64,000 bases of DNA from Amaricoccus sp047275745 (GCF_047275745.1 NZ_JBKQWU010000001.1:307363-371362), one strand, 5' to 3'; positions 41,939-50,830 are shown, counted from the first letter of the stretch. Notes: generated from the sequence alone by a model not told the origin. A program made the numbers and translations.

Positions 41939-42626
41939 TCATCTGTCCCGTAATCGCGCGAGCCGCTTATAGCAGCACCCGGACCGGCTAATAAAGTGCT
42001 CTCGGCGACGCGGGCCCCTCCTACGAAGGTCCGACGGCGGGCTCAAGCGCATCGCGCCGTATGACCGGGAACGCGGCGGTGGCGGGGGGCGGGCGGCCCG
42101 CGGCAAAAGGACACCCACTCGGGCCACACGCCGCGCCCCGCATCGCCCGCGGGTCCATCGGGCCACGGGGCCGCGCGGGTCACCGACTGGCCAGTCATGA
42201 TCCGCGGCGCCGGTCCGGAAGCTGTCGCGGCGCAACATGCCCGGCTTCGACATGCCGAATGTCGTGGCCATGTCGGGCCGGCGAAGCGTCACGGGCAGCG
42301 AAACCCGGCCGATGCCGCGGAGCAAAGCGGAAAGTGGCCATTCGGACGCGGTGAACAGCCCGGTTTGGCGCGCGTCCTTCCACCGCATCGGATGCGGATC
42401 GCGCATCGCGCACGGGGCACGTCTCGCCGCGGCGCGGCATCGTTCAGGATGGACATTCCGACGCGCCAGGCCGCGCGGCGAAAACACCTCCTTCCCCCGG
42501 AGTCACGCCGGACGAACCCTGTCCGCGATCCGGCGCCTGGGGCGGCCCGAGGGGGCGGCCGAGCCTTGAAACAGCGCACCGCGGCGTCTAGATCCAGGGT
42601 AACGCCGGGGAGGGGCGTCTTCAGGC
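41939..42626. other. 688-bp region with no convincing gene
   Basis: Open frames here on both strands are rich in Arg and Pro, lack family motifs and read like frame shadows of GC-rich DNA. I see no tRNA, repeat or insertion sequence. Upstream signals for the flanking luxR (leftward) and moaA (rightward) must lie here; the GGGGAGGGG at 42607 is the moaA ribosome site. A small RNA is possible but not shown. Confidence 0.5.
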
Positions 42627-43634
42627 ATGCCAGCGCAACTCATCGATCCCTTCGCGCGCGCGATCACCTATCTGCGCGTCTCGGTCACCGACCGCTGTGA
42701 CTTCCGCTGCGTCTACTGCATGTCGGAGCATATGGAGTTCCTGCCCAAGGCCGAGCTTCTGACGCTCGAGGAACTCGACCGGCTCTGTTCCACCTTCATC
42801 TCGCTCGGCGTGCGCAAGCTCCGGATCACCGGCGGCGAGCCGCTGGTCCGGCGCGGGATCATGACATTCTTCGAAGGCATGGCGCGCCATCTCGAGAGCG
42901 GCGCCCTCGACGAGTTGACGCTCACGACGAACGGCAGCCAGCTGCGCCGCTTCGCCCTCGATCTCGCAGCGGTCGGCGTGCGACGGATCAATGTCTCGCT
43001 CGACACGCTCGATGAGCGGCGCTTCGCGGAGATCACCCGCTGGGGGCGGTTCGCGCAGGTCATCGACGGGATCGACGCCGCCGCCGAGGCCGGCCTCAAG
43101 GTCAAGATCAACACCGTGGCGCTTCGGGGCATCAACGACGGCGAGATCCACGACCTCGTCGCCTGGTGCGGGGAGCGCGGGCACGATCTGACCTTCATCG
43201 AAGTCATGCCGATGGGCGATCTCGGCAACGAGGACCGGCTCGAGCAGTATTATTCGCTGCGCGACCTGCGCGCCGATCTCGATACGCGGTGGACGCTGAC
43301 CGATACGGCGGAGCGGACCGGCGGCCCCGCCCGATACGCGCGGGTGGCGGAGACCGGCGGCCGCATCGGCTTCATCACGCCGCTCACGCATAACTTCTGC
43401 GAAAGCTGCAACCGGGTCCGGGTCACCTGCACGGGACAGCTCTACATGTGCCTCGGCCAGGAGGACGACGCCGATCTCCGCGCCGCCCTGCGCGCCCATC
43501 CCGATGACGATGCGCCGCTCCGCGAGACGATCCGCGCGGCGATCGCGCGCAAGCCCAAGGGGCACGATTTCGATTATTCCCGCCAGAAGGTCTCCGGGCA
43601 GGTCAGCCGTCACATGAGCCATACCGGCGGCTGA
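42627..43634 (+). CDS. moaA: GTP 3',8-cyclase (molybdenum cofactor biosynthesis)
   Basis: 335-aa radical SAM enzyme that makes 3',8-cyclo-GTP, the first step to molybdopterin. The N-terminal [4Fe-4S] motif is CDFRCVYC (residues ~24-31), followed by TGGEPLVR; the C-terminal second cluster motif is CESCNRVRVTCTGQLYMC. The protein ends in Gly-Gly as MoaA must for activity. It stands alone, with no other moa or mod gene in the window, and serves xanthine dehydrogenase among others. Confidence 0.96.
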   Translation: MPAQLIDPFARAITYLRVSVTDRCDFRCVYCMSEHMEFLPKAELLTLEELDRLCSTFISLGVRKLRITGGEPLVRRGIMTFFEGMARHLESGALDELTLTTNGSQLRRFALDLAAVGVRRINVSLDTLDERRFAEITRWGRFAQVIDGIDAAAEAGLKVKINTVALRGINDGEIHDLVAWCGERGHDLTFIEVMPMGDLGNEDRLEQYYSLRDLRADLDTRWTLTDTAERTGGPARYARVAETGGRIGFITPLTHNFCESCNRVRVTCTGQLYMCLGQEDDADLRAALRAHPDDDAPLRETIRAAIARKPKGHDFDYSRQKVSGQVSRHMSHTGG

Positions 43635-43676
43635 GGGAGCCGGGCTTGCGCCCAGGCTTGGCCGGGGTGGAGGGAC

Positions 43677-44525
43677 TCAGCCGCGCGCGACTTCGCGGAC
43701 CTCCACCGCCCCGAAACCGCTCCGCACCGCCGTTTCCGCCGCCGAGGACAGCGCCTTCCGGTTGCCCAGCGCCGCGGGATCGAGCGCCGGGTGGAAGGTG
43801 ATCTCGACGCGGCCCCCCGCCGAACGGGCCAGCAGCGACACGAGATGCCCGCCGAATTCCATCTCGCCCCACCAGCCGTAGAGCGTCGCCGGCAGATCCG
43901 GCCTCGGGTGATAGCGGAGCGTCACCGGCTGGGTTCGTGCCCCCTCGCCGATCTCCGGCTCCAGGAAGACGCCGAAGAGCGAGGATTTGAACGGCAACAC
44001 CCGCTGTCCGTCGCTGCTGGTCCCTTCCGGGAACAGGCAGAGCCGGTCGCCCCGGGCGAGACGCGCGCCGAGCGTCTCGGCCTGCCGCCGCGCCTCGGTC
44101 GCGCGGCGTTCGATGAAGACGGTGCCGATGGCGCGGCCGATGAAGCCGATCACCGGCCAGGAGGCCACCTCGGCCTTGGAGACGAAATTCACCCGCGCGG
44201 CGCTTTGCAGGGCCACGATGTCGAGCCAGCTCGAATGGTTCGCGACCAGAGCCCCCGGCATTCGCATCGGCGTTCCGCGAACCTCCGTCCGGAGCCCGAG
44301 CAGGCGAAGCGCCCCGCGGGCCCAGACCCGCACCACTCCCGGCGCGACCGCCCGGTCCCCCCGCCGCGAGAGAAGCCGGTCGAAACCCCGAAGCACGAGG
44401 AAGATCGCGAAGGACCCGAGGAGCCACAGGAGCGCGAGCGGCGCCCTGAGGCAGAGCCGCGCCCGCTCGGCGATGGTGAGCGGCCCGAGGTCCGGAGGCC
44501 GGGCGCCGTTCCAGCCGGCTCTCAC
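43677..44525 (-). CDS. olsA: Lysophospholipid acyltransferase, probable ornithine-lipid synthase subunit OlsA
   Basis: 282-aa membrane-bound PlsC-type acyltransferase. A hydrophobic N-terminal segment (APLALLWLLGSFAIFLVL) precedes NHSSWLDI (NHx4D) and the FPEGTSSDG motif. OlsA adds the second fatty acid to lyso-ornithine lipid. Starts at GTG 44525 overlapping the olsB stop (GTGA). Context with olsB makes OlsA more likely than PlsC. A longer reading frame through to 45512 exists only because of the assembly N. Confidence 0.88.
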   Translation of the reverse strand: MRAGWNGARPPDLGPLTIAERARLCLRAPLALLWLLGSFAIFLVLRGFDRLLSRRGDRAVAPGVVRVWARGALRLLGLRTEVRGTPMRMPGALVANHSSWLDIVALQSAARVNFVSKAEVASWPVIGFIGRAIGTVFIERRATEARRQAETLGARLARGDRLCLFPEGTSSDGQRVLPFKSSLFGVFLEPEIGEGARTQPVTLRYHPRPDLPATLYGWWGEMEFGGHLVSLLARSAGGRVEITFHPALDPAALGNRKALSSAAETAVRSGFGAVEVREVARG

Positions 44526-45298
44526 GCCGCGCGCCCCCGCTCGTAGAAGGAACGGTACCGCTCGGTCATCCGCGTCGTGTCCATCACCACGCAGACATCG
44601 ACCGTGTTGAAGCGCCTGTCCACGAAGGCACCCTCGCCGACCCAGCCGCCAAGCCGCAGATAGGCGTTGATGAGCGGCGGGATCATCTTTCGCGCGCGTT
44701 TCTCGTCGATCTCGCCGGGTGTTTCCATCGCTACGTACGCCTCGGCGCGCGCGCGCACGCGCAGATCCTCGGGCGCGAGGTGGTGGCGGTGAAGATAGGC
44801 GAGCGCCTCCGCGTAGGGCGCGGGATCGGCGCCGGCGAAACTCGCGACGCCGAACAGGATCTCGATCCGGCGGTCCAGCACGTATTCGGCGAGGCCGTTC
44901 CAGAGCAGATGCATCGCCGGGCCGCCGCGATGCTCCTTCGCCACGCAGGAGCGGCCAAGCTCCAGGCTGCGCCGGCCATCGCACAGGATCGGGCCGAGAT
45001 CGTATTCGCTGGCGCCATAGAAGCCGGGACCGGAACGCGCCACCTCGTCGCGCAGGAGCCGGTAGGCGCCGACCACCCGGTCGAGCGGGTCCCCGGCCGT
45101 GCTCGCCCGATCGACGAGCAGCAGGTGATCGAACCAGCCGTCGAACGCGTCCCATTCGCGCCGCGCGGCGCGTTGATCCGGCGTCGCCTCGGCGCCCATC
45201 TCCTCGACGAAGACGCGATAGCGCAGACGCTGCGCGGCGGCGACCTCCTCCGCGCAATCGGCGAGCTTCACCTGATACCGACTGAGGTTGACCGACAT
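44522..45298 (-). CDS. olsB: L-ornithine N-alpha-acyltransferase, OlsB family
   Basis: 258-aa GNAT-like acyltransferase that joins a 3-hydroxyacyl group to ornithine, the first step of ornithine lipid synthesis. Family elements are RYRVFVEEMGAE near the start, FDHLLLVDR, LELGRSCVAKEHRGG and the PPLINAYLRLGGWVGEG stretch. The first 105 bp and the upstream sequence are repeated exactly after the N at 45311, so a false second start exists at 45416; the intact gene begins at 45298. Confidence 0.92.
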   Translation of the reverse strand: MSVNLSRYQVKLADCAEEVAAAQRLRYRVFVEEMGAEATPDQRAARREWDAFDGWFDHLLLVDRASTAGDPLDRVVGAYRLLRDEVARSGPGFYGASEYDLGPILCDGRRSLELGRSCVAKEHRGGPAMHLLWNGLAEYVLDRRIEILFGVASFAGADPAPYAEALAYLHRHHLAPEDLRVRARAEAYVAMETPGEIDEKRARKMIPPLINAYLRLGGWVGEGAFVDRRFNTVDVCVVMDTTRMTERYRSFYERGRAA

Positions 45299-45428
45299 GA
45301 GCGCCCCGGCNGCCCATCTCCTCGACGAAGACGCGATAGCGCAGACGCTGCGCGGCGGCGACCTCCTCCGCGCAATCGGCGAGCTTCACCTGATACCGAC
45401 TGAGGTTGACCGACATGAGCGCCCCGGC
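45194..45428. repeat. Exact 117-bp duplication flanking a single N: assembly join
   Basis: Bases 45194-45310 and 45312-45428 are identical and are separated by one N at 45311. The repeat contains the olsB start. This is what two overlapping contig ends look like when joined without merging, so it is probably not biological. Confidence 0.9.
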
Positions 45429-45570
45429 GGCGACGCGGGCTCCCCTTCGACCCGCCTCTCCCTGCTTACCCGGTCGGGGGCCGTCATTCAAACCCTCACC
45501 CCGGGCGATCAAGTGAATCAGGGGTGAATCCGGCCCTGTTCACAAATATTTAATAGTCCACTGCGACCTG

Positions 45571-45756
45571 CTAGTGACTATCGCCAGACCCGAATTCCGG
45601 CCAGAGCTCAACACGGGAGCCGTCTATGACCACCTTGCCGGCGTGTTCGAAATTCACGGTGATCCTGTCACCGATCTTCGACTGCACCTGTCCGAGCCCC
45701 CAATCGGGCTGGAGGGGATGGCGTACGAGGTTTCCGGGCTCGAGGAATTCGTTCAT
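45571..45756 (-). CDS. DUF3553 domain-containing protein
   Basis: 61 aa, complete DUF3553-type small protein. The sequence LEPGNLVRHPLQPDWGLGQVQS and the ending with a basic-acidic beta pattern resemble an SH3-like barrel, as in CarD/RapA-type tails, so RNA-polymerase or nucleic-acid contact is possible but untested. It is divergent from chpT, with only 60 bp between the starts, filled in part by 15-bp repeats. The pair is often seen together in Rhodobacterales, from my memory of the group. Confidence 0.8.
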   Translation of the reverse strand: MNEFLEPGNLVRHPLQPDWGLGQVQSKIGDRITVNFEHAGKVVIDGSRVELWPEFGSGDSH

Positions 45757-45774
45757 GACCGGCCATCCATTCGC

Positions 45775-45819
45775 GGGGTTGAGGGCGTGGCGGTTGAAGG
45801 CACGGGAGTTGAAGGCATG
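45775..45819. repeat. Three 15-bp tandem units at the chpT start
   Basis: GGGGTTGAGGGCGTG, GCGGTTGAAGGCACG and GGAGTTGAAGGCATG in direct succession. The ATG that ends the third unit is the chpT start codon. In the same gap runs the leader of the DUF3553 gene. Confidence 0.6.
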
Positions 45820-46485
45820 AGCGCGCCCGAACTCGCAACCGGAAACGCGCCCGAACTCGCGGCGCTGGTCAGCGCGCGTCTCTGTCATGACCTGATAAGC
45901 CCGATCGGGGCCATCGGCAACGGGCTCGAACTCCTGCGCATGACGGAGAGCACCGGTCGGAACGCGGGCGGGGGTCCCGAGTTGGCTCTCATCTCGGACA
46001 GCCTCGGAACCGCCCTCGCCCGGCTCCGCTTCTACCGGATCGCCTTCGGACCGGCCGACGAGAGGGCCCGGCAGTCCGTCGACGAGGCGCGGCAGATCAC
46101 GGATGCGCTCTACGCGGGCCGGTTCGGCGTGACCTGGATCGACGGCGAGGCGACCACGATGTCCCGCACCGCAGCCCAGATCGCCTTTCTCGCGATCCTC
46201 TGCTTCGAGCGCAGCCTGCCGATGGGAGGCGACGTGGTGGTGTCCCTGGCCGACGACCGGGTCCAGCTTCGCGCCGAGGAGTGCCGGGTCAACGCCCCGG
46301 CCGAGCTCTGGCTGCATGTCACGAGCGGCGCGCCGGTTCCCGAGCCCCGGCCCGACAATGTGCAGTTCCAGCTCCTGCGCCGCGCCCTGACGGCGCGCGG
46401 TTACCACGCCGAGCGCCGGTTCTCGGCGAACACGGCCGAACTCAGCCTCATCGGTCCCGGCCTCGCCCGCGCGATTCCGGCCTGA
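45817..46485 (+). CDS. chpT: Histidine phosphotransferase family protein (ChpT-like)
   Basis: 222 aa. The phosphorylatable His lies in RLCHDLISPIGAIGNGLELL (residue ~24), a DHp-like helix; the rest resembles the degenerate ATPase-like C-terminus of ChpT, without ATP-binding boxes. ChpT passes phosphate from CckA to CtrA in the alphaproteobacterial cell-cycle relay. I chose the ATG at 45817; a much longer frame upstream would be antisense to DUF3553. The stop lies inside a second quasi-repeat. Confidence 0.85.
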   Translation: MSAPELATGNAPELAALVSARLCHDLISPIGAIGNGLELLRMTESTGRNAGGGPELALISDSLGTALARLRFYRIAFGPADERARQSVDEARQITDALYAGRFGVTWIDGEATTMSRTAAQIAFLAILCFERSLPMGGDVVVSLADDRVQLRAEECRVNAPAELWLHVTSGAPVPEPRPDNVQFQLLRRALTARGYHAERRFSANTAELSLIGPGLARAIPA

Positions 46486-46532
46486 GCGATAACGGCCGGG
46501 CCGATACTGCCCGTGCGGATACCGGCCCGAGG
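46473..46532. repeat. Four 15-bp quasi-tandem units across the chpT stop
   Basis: Units starting GATTCCGG, GATAACGG, GATACTGC and GATACCGG at exact 15-bp spacing. The first holds the chpT stop codon; the rest lie in the convergent gap to the carbonic-anhydrase gene. Confidence 0.55.
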
Positions 46533-46589
46533 CGGTCTCCGCACGGCCCCGACGATGCTGGCCCGGAGACGGGATACCCTCGGGGACTG

Positions 46590-47120
46590 TCAGGCCGGGG
46601 ACAGCCCGTCGCGGAAGCGGCGCATGTTCTCGCGATAGCGCGCCGCGCCGCCGCGCATCTTCTCGATCTCGTCCTCGGACATGATGCGCGCGACCTTGCC
46701 GGGGCGCCCCATCACCAGCGCGCCGTCCGGGATCTCCTTGCCCTCCGTGACGAGCGCGCCAGCCCCGATCAGCGCGCCCGCGCCGATCCTCGCCCCGTTC
46801 AGCACCGTCGCGCCCATGCCGACCAGGCTCCCCTCGCCGATGGTACAGCCATGCAGGATCGCCATGTGCCCGATCGTGCACCGCGCGCCGACCTCGAGCG
46901 GGAAGCCCATGTCGGTGTGCATCACGCAGCCGTCCTGGACATTGCTGTCCTCGCCGATGGTGATCGGCTCGTTGTCGCCGCGCAGCACCGCGTTGAACCA
47001 GACGGAAGCGCCCCGGCGCAGGATGATCCGGCCGATGAGCCGCGCGCCGGGCGCCACCCAGTAGTCGCCGTCCTCGGGCACCTCCGGAGCGATCCCGTCG
47101 AGCGTGTAGAGCACCGTCAT
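46590..47120 (-). CDS. Gamma carbonic anhydrase family protein
   Basis: 176-aa left-handed beta-helix protein of hexapeptide repeats (IGRIILRRGASVWFNAVLRGD). The three zinc His are in CVMHTDMG and IGHMAILHGC. Homologues include CaiE/YrdA and gamma-class carbonic anhydrase; activity of this subgroup is not always shown. It overlaps gmk by 4 bp in a leftward yicC-gmk operon. Confidence 0.9.
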   Translation of the reverse strand: MTVLYTLDGIAPEVPEDGDYWVAPGARLIGRIILRRGASVWFNAVLRGDNEPITIGEDSNVQDGCVMHTDMGFPLEVGARCTIGHMAILHGCTIGEGSLVGMGATVLNGARIGAGALIGAGALVTEGKEIPDGALVMGRPGKVARIMSEDEIEKMRGGAARYRENMRRFRDGLSPA

Positions 47121-47770
47121 GTCATCCTCTCCTCGAATTCGCGGTTGAGCCCGGCGACGATCCCGAGCAGTTCCGGCCTCCGGTCGCGCCTCAGGCGCTC
47201 GGCCGCGATGATCGCCCGAAGCTCCACCTCGCAGGCGTCGAGATCGCGGTTCACCAGCACGTAGTCGTATTCGGCCCAGTGACTGATCTCGTCGCGCGAT
47301 TTCGCCATCCGGCCCGCGACCACCTCGGCGCTGTCCTGCGCCCGCGCCCGGAGCCGCGCTTCGAGTTCGGCGATCGAAGGCGGCAGGATGAAGATCGTCA
47401 CCACCGCGTCGCGCAGGCTCGAATTGCGGATCTGCTGGCCGCCCTGCCAGTCGACGTCGAAGAGCACATCCTGCCCCGTCGAGATGGCCCGCTCCACCGG
47501 GGCGCGGGGGCTGCCGTAGAGGTTGCCGAAGACCTCGGCATGTTCGAGCATCTGATCCGCCTCGGCCATCGCCTCGAACTCGGCACGGTCGGTGAAATAG
47601 TAGTGCTCGCCCTCCACCTCGCCCGGCCGGGGCGCCCGTGTTGTCGCCGAGATCGAGAACCGCACATTGGGATCGCTGGCGAGCAGGCGGCGTGACAACG
47701 TCGATTTCCCCGCCCCGGATGGCGAGGAGAGGATGATCAGGAGGCCACGCCGGGTCGGCGCGACGCTCAT
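47117..47770 (-). CDS. gmk: Guanylate kinase
   Basis: 217 aa. Phosphorylates GMP to GDP. P-loop SSPSGAGKSTL (residues ~14-24), the GMP-binding TTRAPRPGEVEGEHYYF, and the lid ARAQDSAEVVAGRM are present. It follows yicC by 3 nt, the usual order in alphaproteobacteria. Essential gene. Confidence 0.96.
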   Translation of the reverse strand: MSVAPTRRGLLIILSSPSGAGKSTLSRRLLASDPNVRFSISATTRAPRPGEVEGEHYYFTDRAEFEAMAEADQMLEHAEVFGNLYGSPRAPVERAISTGQDVLFDVDWQGGQQIRNSSLRDAVVTIFILPPSIAELEARLRARAQDSAEVVAGRMAKSRDEISHWAEYDYVLVNRDLDACEVELRAIIAAERLRRDRRPELLGIVAGLNREFEERMT

Positions 47771-47773
47771 CTT

Positions 47774-48670
47774 CTATTCCACATTCTGAACCTGCTCACG
47801 CAACTGGTCGACCGCCACCTTCATCTCCAGCCCGATCGCTGTCAAATCCGCGGAGCCGGCCTTGGCGCAGAGCGTATTGGCCTCGCGGTTGAACTCCTGC
47901 GTGAGAAAATCGAGCCGGCGCCCGACCGGGCCATCGCTTTCCAGGAGCTTGCGCGCGGAGACGACATGCGCGTCGAGCCGGTCCAGTTCCTCGGTCACAT
48001 CCGCCTTGACCGCGATCAGCGCCAGTTCCTGGGCGAGCCGCGCCTCGTCGATCTGGCCGGTCTGGCCGAGAACCGCGTCGACCCGCTGCCTGAGCAGCGC
48101 CGCGGTCCGCGGTCCCCGAGCTTCCGCCACCGTCCGCGCCTCGGCGACCAATTCGGCGAGCCGGTCGATGCGTCCGCCGACGATGCGGGTGACCTCGGCC
48201 CCTTCCTCGGCCCGCGCCGCGCGCAGCTTCGCGGCGAGCGGCTCCACCGTCCCGCCGAGCACCGCGATCACCTCCGGGTTCTCGGCCGGCGGAGACGTGT
48301 CCGGTTCCAGCACGCCGCGCACCGAAAGCAGATCCGCCGCCGTCATCGGGGCGAGATGCAGGCCGCGCCGGGCCGCGGCCTCGCCGGCGACCTCGGCGGC
48401 TTCGATCGCCATCGCGAGCCCCGCGGAGCTGATCCGGGGCGTCCCGGAGGAGCCGTTGCGCGATACGCGCAGTCCGACGGTCACCGACCCCCGGCTCAGG
48501 ACCTTCCCGAGCGCCAGCCTGAGCGGCGCCTCGAGCCCCTCGAAACCTTCCGGCAGCCGCAGTCGCAGGTCCAGATTGCGCCCATTGACGCTTCGCGCCT
48601 CCCAGGCCCAGGAGACGTCGTCGACCGTTCCCGATAGGTCCGCGAATCCCGTCATGGAAGCGAGTGGCAT
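47774..48670 (-). CDS. yicC: YicC family endoribonuclease
   Basis: 298 aa beginning PLASMTGFA, the family start, with a C-terminal DUF1732 part (LTQEFNREANTLCAKAGS). YicC/YloC proteins act in RNA decay. ATG at 48670 is preferred over one further upstream (48712), which would add a non-conserved stretch. First gene of the yicC-gmk-carbonic anhydrase operon, divergent from the PAS gene. Confidence 0.9.
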   Translation of the reverse strand: MPLASMTGFADLSGTVDDVSWAWEARSVNGRNLDLRLRLPEGFEGLEAPLRLALGKVLSRGSVTVGLRVSRNGSSGTPRISSAGLAMAIEAAEVAGEAAARRGLHLAPMTAADLLSVRGVLEPDTSPPAENPEVIAVLGGTVEPLAAKLRAARAEEGAEVTRIVGGRIDRLAELVAEARTVAEARGPRTAALLRQRVDAVLGQTGQIDEARLAQELALIAVKADVTEELDRLDAHVVSARKLLESDGPVGRRLDFLTQEFNREANTLCAKAGSADLTAIGLEMKVAVDQLREQVQNVE

Positions 48671-48865
48671 TGTCGAACCCCCGCGCGGGCCTGACCTCAC
48701 CACCGCGCTCAAAATTTAGGCAAATTCGGCGTGCATTAACGACAAGAGTGCGAATTCCGCGACTTGGACCGCGATCCCGGCTAGGCTGTGAGGAATTCAT
48801 TAACCAATGACCGCGTGTATCCGAGTGAGAGGTAAACAGGCGGTCAGGCCGGGTCAAGTTTCGAA

Positions 48866-49516
48866 ATGAACGATGCGATGCTCACCTCCCTCCACTCCTA
48901 CTGGGACCGCCTGCGTGCCGGGCGCGTCGCGCCCTATCGCGCGGAGATAGATCCGCGCGAGTTCGAATCCGCGCTCGAGAACATGTTCATCCTCGAGCGG
49001 CTCAGCCCGGAGAACCTGCGGGTCCGGCTCGCGGGCATGAAGATCTGCGAGATGATGGACATGGAAGTCCGCGGCATGGAGGCGGCGTTCCTGATCGGCG
49101 AACCCGACCGCGCGCGGTTCGAGCGGCTGCTCAACGTCGCGATGGCAGAGCCCGCGGTGGTCGAGCTTCAGCTCGAGGCGCGGACCCGTTCGGGCGCCTT
49201 CCGGGGCAGCATGCTGCTGATGCCGCTGCGCGGGGATTTCGGCGAGATCAACCGCGTGCTCGGCTGCCTCGGCGCGGAAAGCGACTACTTCACTCCGCCG
49301 CTCTCCTTCACGATCCGCGACGCGACGGTCCGCCCGGTCGAGACCAGCGTCCAGCCGCGGGCCGAGACGACACGCCGTGCCCTGCCCGGCTTCGCGGAGG
49401 ATCAGCCGGCCTTCGCGGGCGCGCCGCCGAAGCTCCGCGCGATCGAGGGCAACCCCGATGCATCCGGCGGCCGGGAGAGGCCCCGCCCGCGCCTGCGCAT
49501 CGTCGAGTCCGACTGA
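48866..49516 (+). CDS. PAS domain-containing protein (MopJ-like)
   Basis: 216 aa. The first ~150 residues form a PAS_5-type domain (LHSYWDRLRAGRVAPYRAEIDPREF, LERLSPENLRVRLAGMKICEMM); the rest is low-complexity and rich in Pro and Arg. Caulobacter MopJ is of this type and tunes the ChpT/CtrA pathway under stress; that parallel is inference. It is divergent from yicC. No strong Shine-Dalgarno is seen. Confidence 0.85.
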   Translation: MNDAMLTSLHSYWDRLRAGRVAPYRAEIDPREFESALENMFILERLSPENLRVRLAGMKICEMMDMEVRGMEAAFLIGEPDRARFERLLNVAMAEPAVVELQLEARTRSGAFRGSMLLMPLRGDFGEINRVLGCLGAESDYFTPPLSFTIRDATVRPVETSVQPRAETTRRALPGFAEDQPAFAGAPPKLRAIEGNPDASGGRERPRPRLRIVESD

Positions 49517-49584
49517 TCCGGTCGCACGGGATCGACTTTGCCCGATCCGTCTGGATAATCGAGCCTGACCGATCCGGGCCGACT

Positions 49585-49635
49585 GGCCCGACCATTCGGC
49601 TGGCCCGACCATCAGGCTGACCCGCCAATTCGCCT
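49585..49635. repeat. Three 17-bp quasi-tandem units
   Basis: GGCCCGACCATTCGGCT, GGCCCGACCATCAGGCT and GACCCGCCAATTCGCCT follow directly, in the gap between the convergent PAS and lysR genes, 68 nt after the PAS stop. Confidence 0.6.
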
Positions 49636-49649
49636 GTCCAGCGGGCCGA

Positions 49650-50666
49650 TCAGCCCAACGATCCTCCGGCGGGCGCGTCGCGCGCACCGCCCTCCCCTCT
49701 CCGGGCCTCCGCCACATCAGCGTCCTCGTCGGGCGCGCGGGCGTCGAGCTCCTCCTCGACAAGCGCGAGAAGACGCAGCGCCGCCGGCGAGAGCGATCGT
49801 CCCCGCGCGCGGATGATGTAATAGGGCGAGACCAGCAGATCGCTCTCCGGCCTGAGCTGGACGAACCCCGCGCTGACCGGTGGGCGCGTCATCATCCGCG
49901 TCACCTCCCGCGCCATCGGCGCGACCGCGTCGGTCCGTGACAGGAAGGCGATCATCACCACCAGGGAGGACGTCGAGACGATGCTCGGCGGCGGCCTCAA
50001 ACCGGCACGCGAGAGCGCGTCCTCGACCGTGGTCCGGATCGGCGTCCCGGGCTCGGGAATGATCCAGTCGAAGGCCCGGATGTCGGCGAGCGCGACACGG
50101 TCACGGCCCGCCAGCGAATGATCGCGCCGCACCAGGAAGCTCACCGATTCATGCCAGGCGGGCCGGAGCGAGAAGGCCCCGCGATCGGCCCCCGGCGGCG
50201 GGCGACCGAGCACGAAATCATAGTCCGCCGCGCCGATCCCGCGCACCAGCGCCGCCGAGGGCGCCACATCGACCCGGACCTCGACCTCCGGCGCCTCGGC
50301 GCGGAGTTTGCGGATCGCCGGCACGACATAGCCCACGGCCGGCCCGGTCACCGCGCCCACCGCGACCTGCCCGGCCCGCCCCTCGCGCAGTGCCGTGACT
50401 TCACGCGTCAGATCGCGCATCTCGACCGACATTCCATGCGCCCGGCGGGCGATCACCCGCCCCATCGGCGTCGGCGCCATCCCCTTGGCATGCCGCTCGA
50501 AGAGCGGCGCGCCGACGATCCGCTCGATCTCCGCGAGCATGCGCGAGGCCGCGGGCTGGGTGATCGCCAGCAGATCGGCCGCGACCCGCAACTGTCGGTG
50601 CTCCGCGATCGCCGCGATCAGGCGAAGCTGGCTGAGCTTGAGGTTCAGGACCGGTTCGGGCGGCAT
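49650..50666 (-). CDS. LysR family transcriptional regulator (GbpR-like)
   Basis: About 338 aa. Helix-turn-helix (LKLSQLRLIAAIAEHRQLRVAADLLAITQPAAS) and a type-2 periplasmic-binding domain as in GbpR, the galactose-binding-protein regulator of Azospirillum and Agrobacterium. Starts at 50666 or 50678 are both possible; neither has a clear ribosome site. The last ~30 residues (acidic, Gly-rich) are unusual and border the 17-bp repeats. It is divergent from the dehydratase gene and likely controls galactose use. Confidence 0.85.
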   Translation of the reverse strand: MPPEPVLNLKLSQLRLIAAIAEHRQLRVAADLLAITQPAASRMLAEIERIVGAPLFERHAKGMAPTPMGRVIARRAHGMSVEMRDLTREVTALREGRAGQVAVGAVTGPAVGYVVPAIRKLRAEAPEVEVRVDVAPSAALVRGIGAADYDFVLGRPPPGADRGAFSLRPAWHESVSFLVRRDHSLAGRDRVALADIRAFDWIIPEPGTPIRTTVEDALSRAGLRPPPSIVSTSSLVVMIAFLSRTDAVAPMAREVTRMMTRPPVSAGFVQLRPESDLLVSPYYIIRARGRSLSPAALRLLALVEEELDARAPDEDADVAEARRGEGGARDAPAGGSLG

Positions 50667-50830
50667 GGGACATACCATTCATGGCAAGACTATCGCCAAC
50701 AATGTAATTTGATTGATATGTCATGCCGAGTGAAAACGCGGTGGGACGAGCCAGGGCGGCCACCGGGGCGGAGACGGTTGTCACCGCCGCCCGCTTGTGA
50801 CCACCCTGACGGAGCCACAGCCCCGGCGCC

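Noticed and set aside
41939..42487. A 182-codon minus-strand frame upstream of luxR
   Set aside because: Arg/Pro-rich, no ribosome site, no recognisable motif.
42490..42626. Molybdenum-cofactor riboswitch before moaA
   Set aside because: GC-rich and able to fold, but I could not match the known conserved elements.
41213..42626. A luxI-type AHL synthase next to the LuxR gene
   Set aside because: No frame with the LuxI Arg/Phe/Trp pattern is present; the regulator is a solo within this window.
43677..45512. A 611-codon frame fusing OlsA with an N-terminal OlsB-like part
   Set aside because: It crosses the N and the 117-bp duplicate; the intact olsB frame overlaps it in another frame with full family sequence.
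45757..46881. Long minus-strand extension upstream of DUF3553
   Set aside because: Only the last 61 residues resemble a protein family; the rest is antisense to chpT.
48719..48810. CtrA box (TTAA-N7-TTAA) before the PAS gene
   Set aside because: Two TTAAC half-sites occur (near 48737 and 48799) but not at 7-bp spacing.
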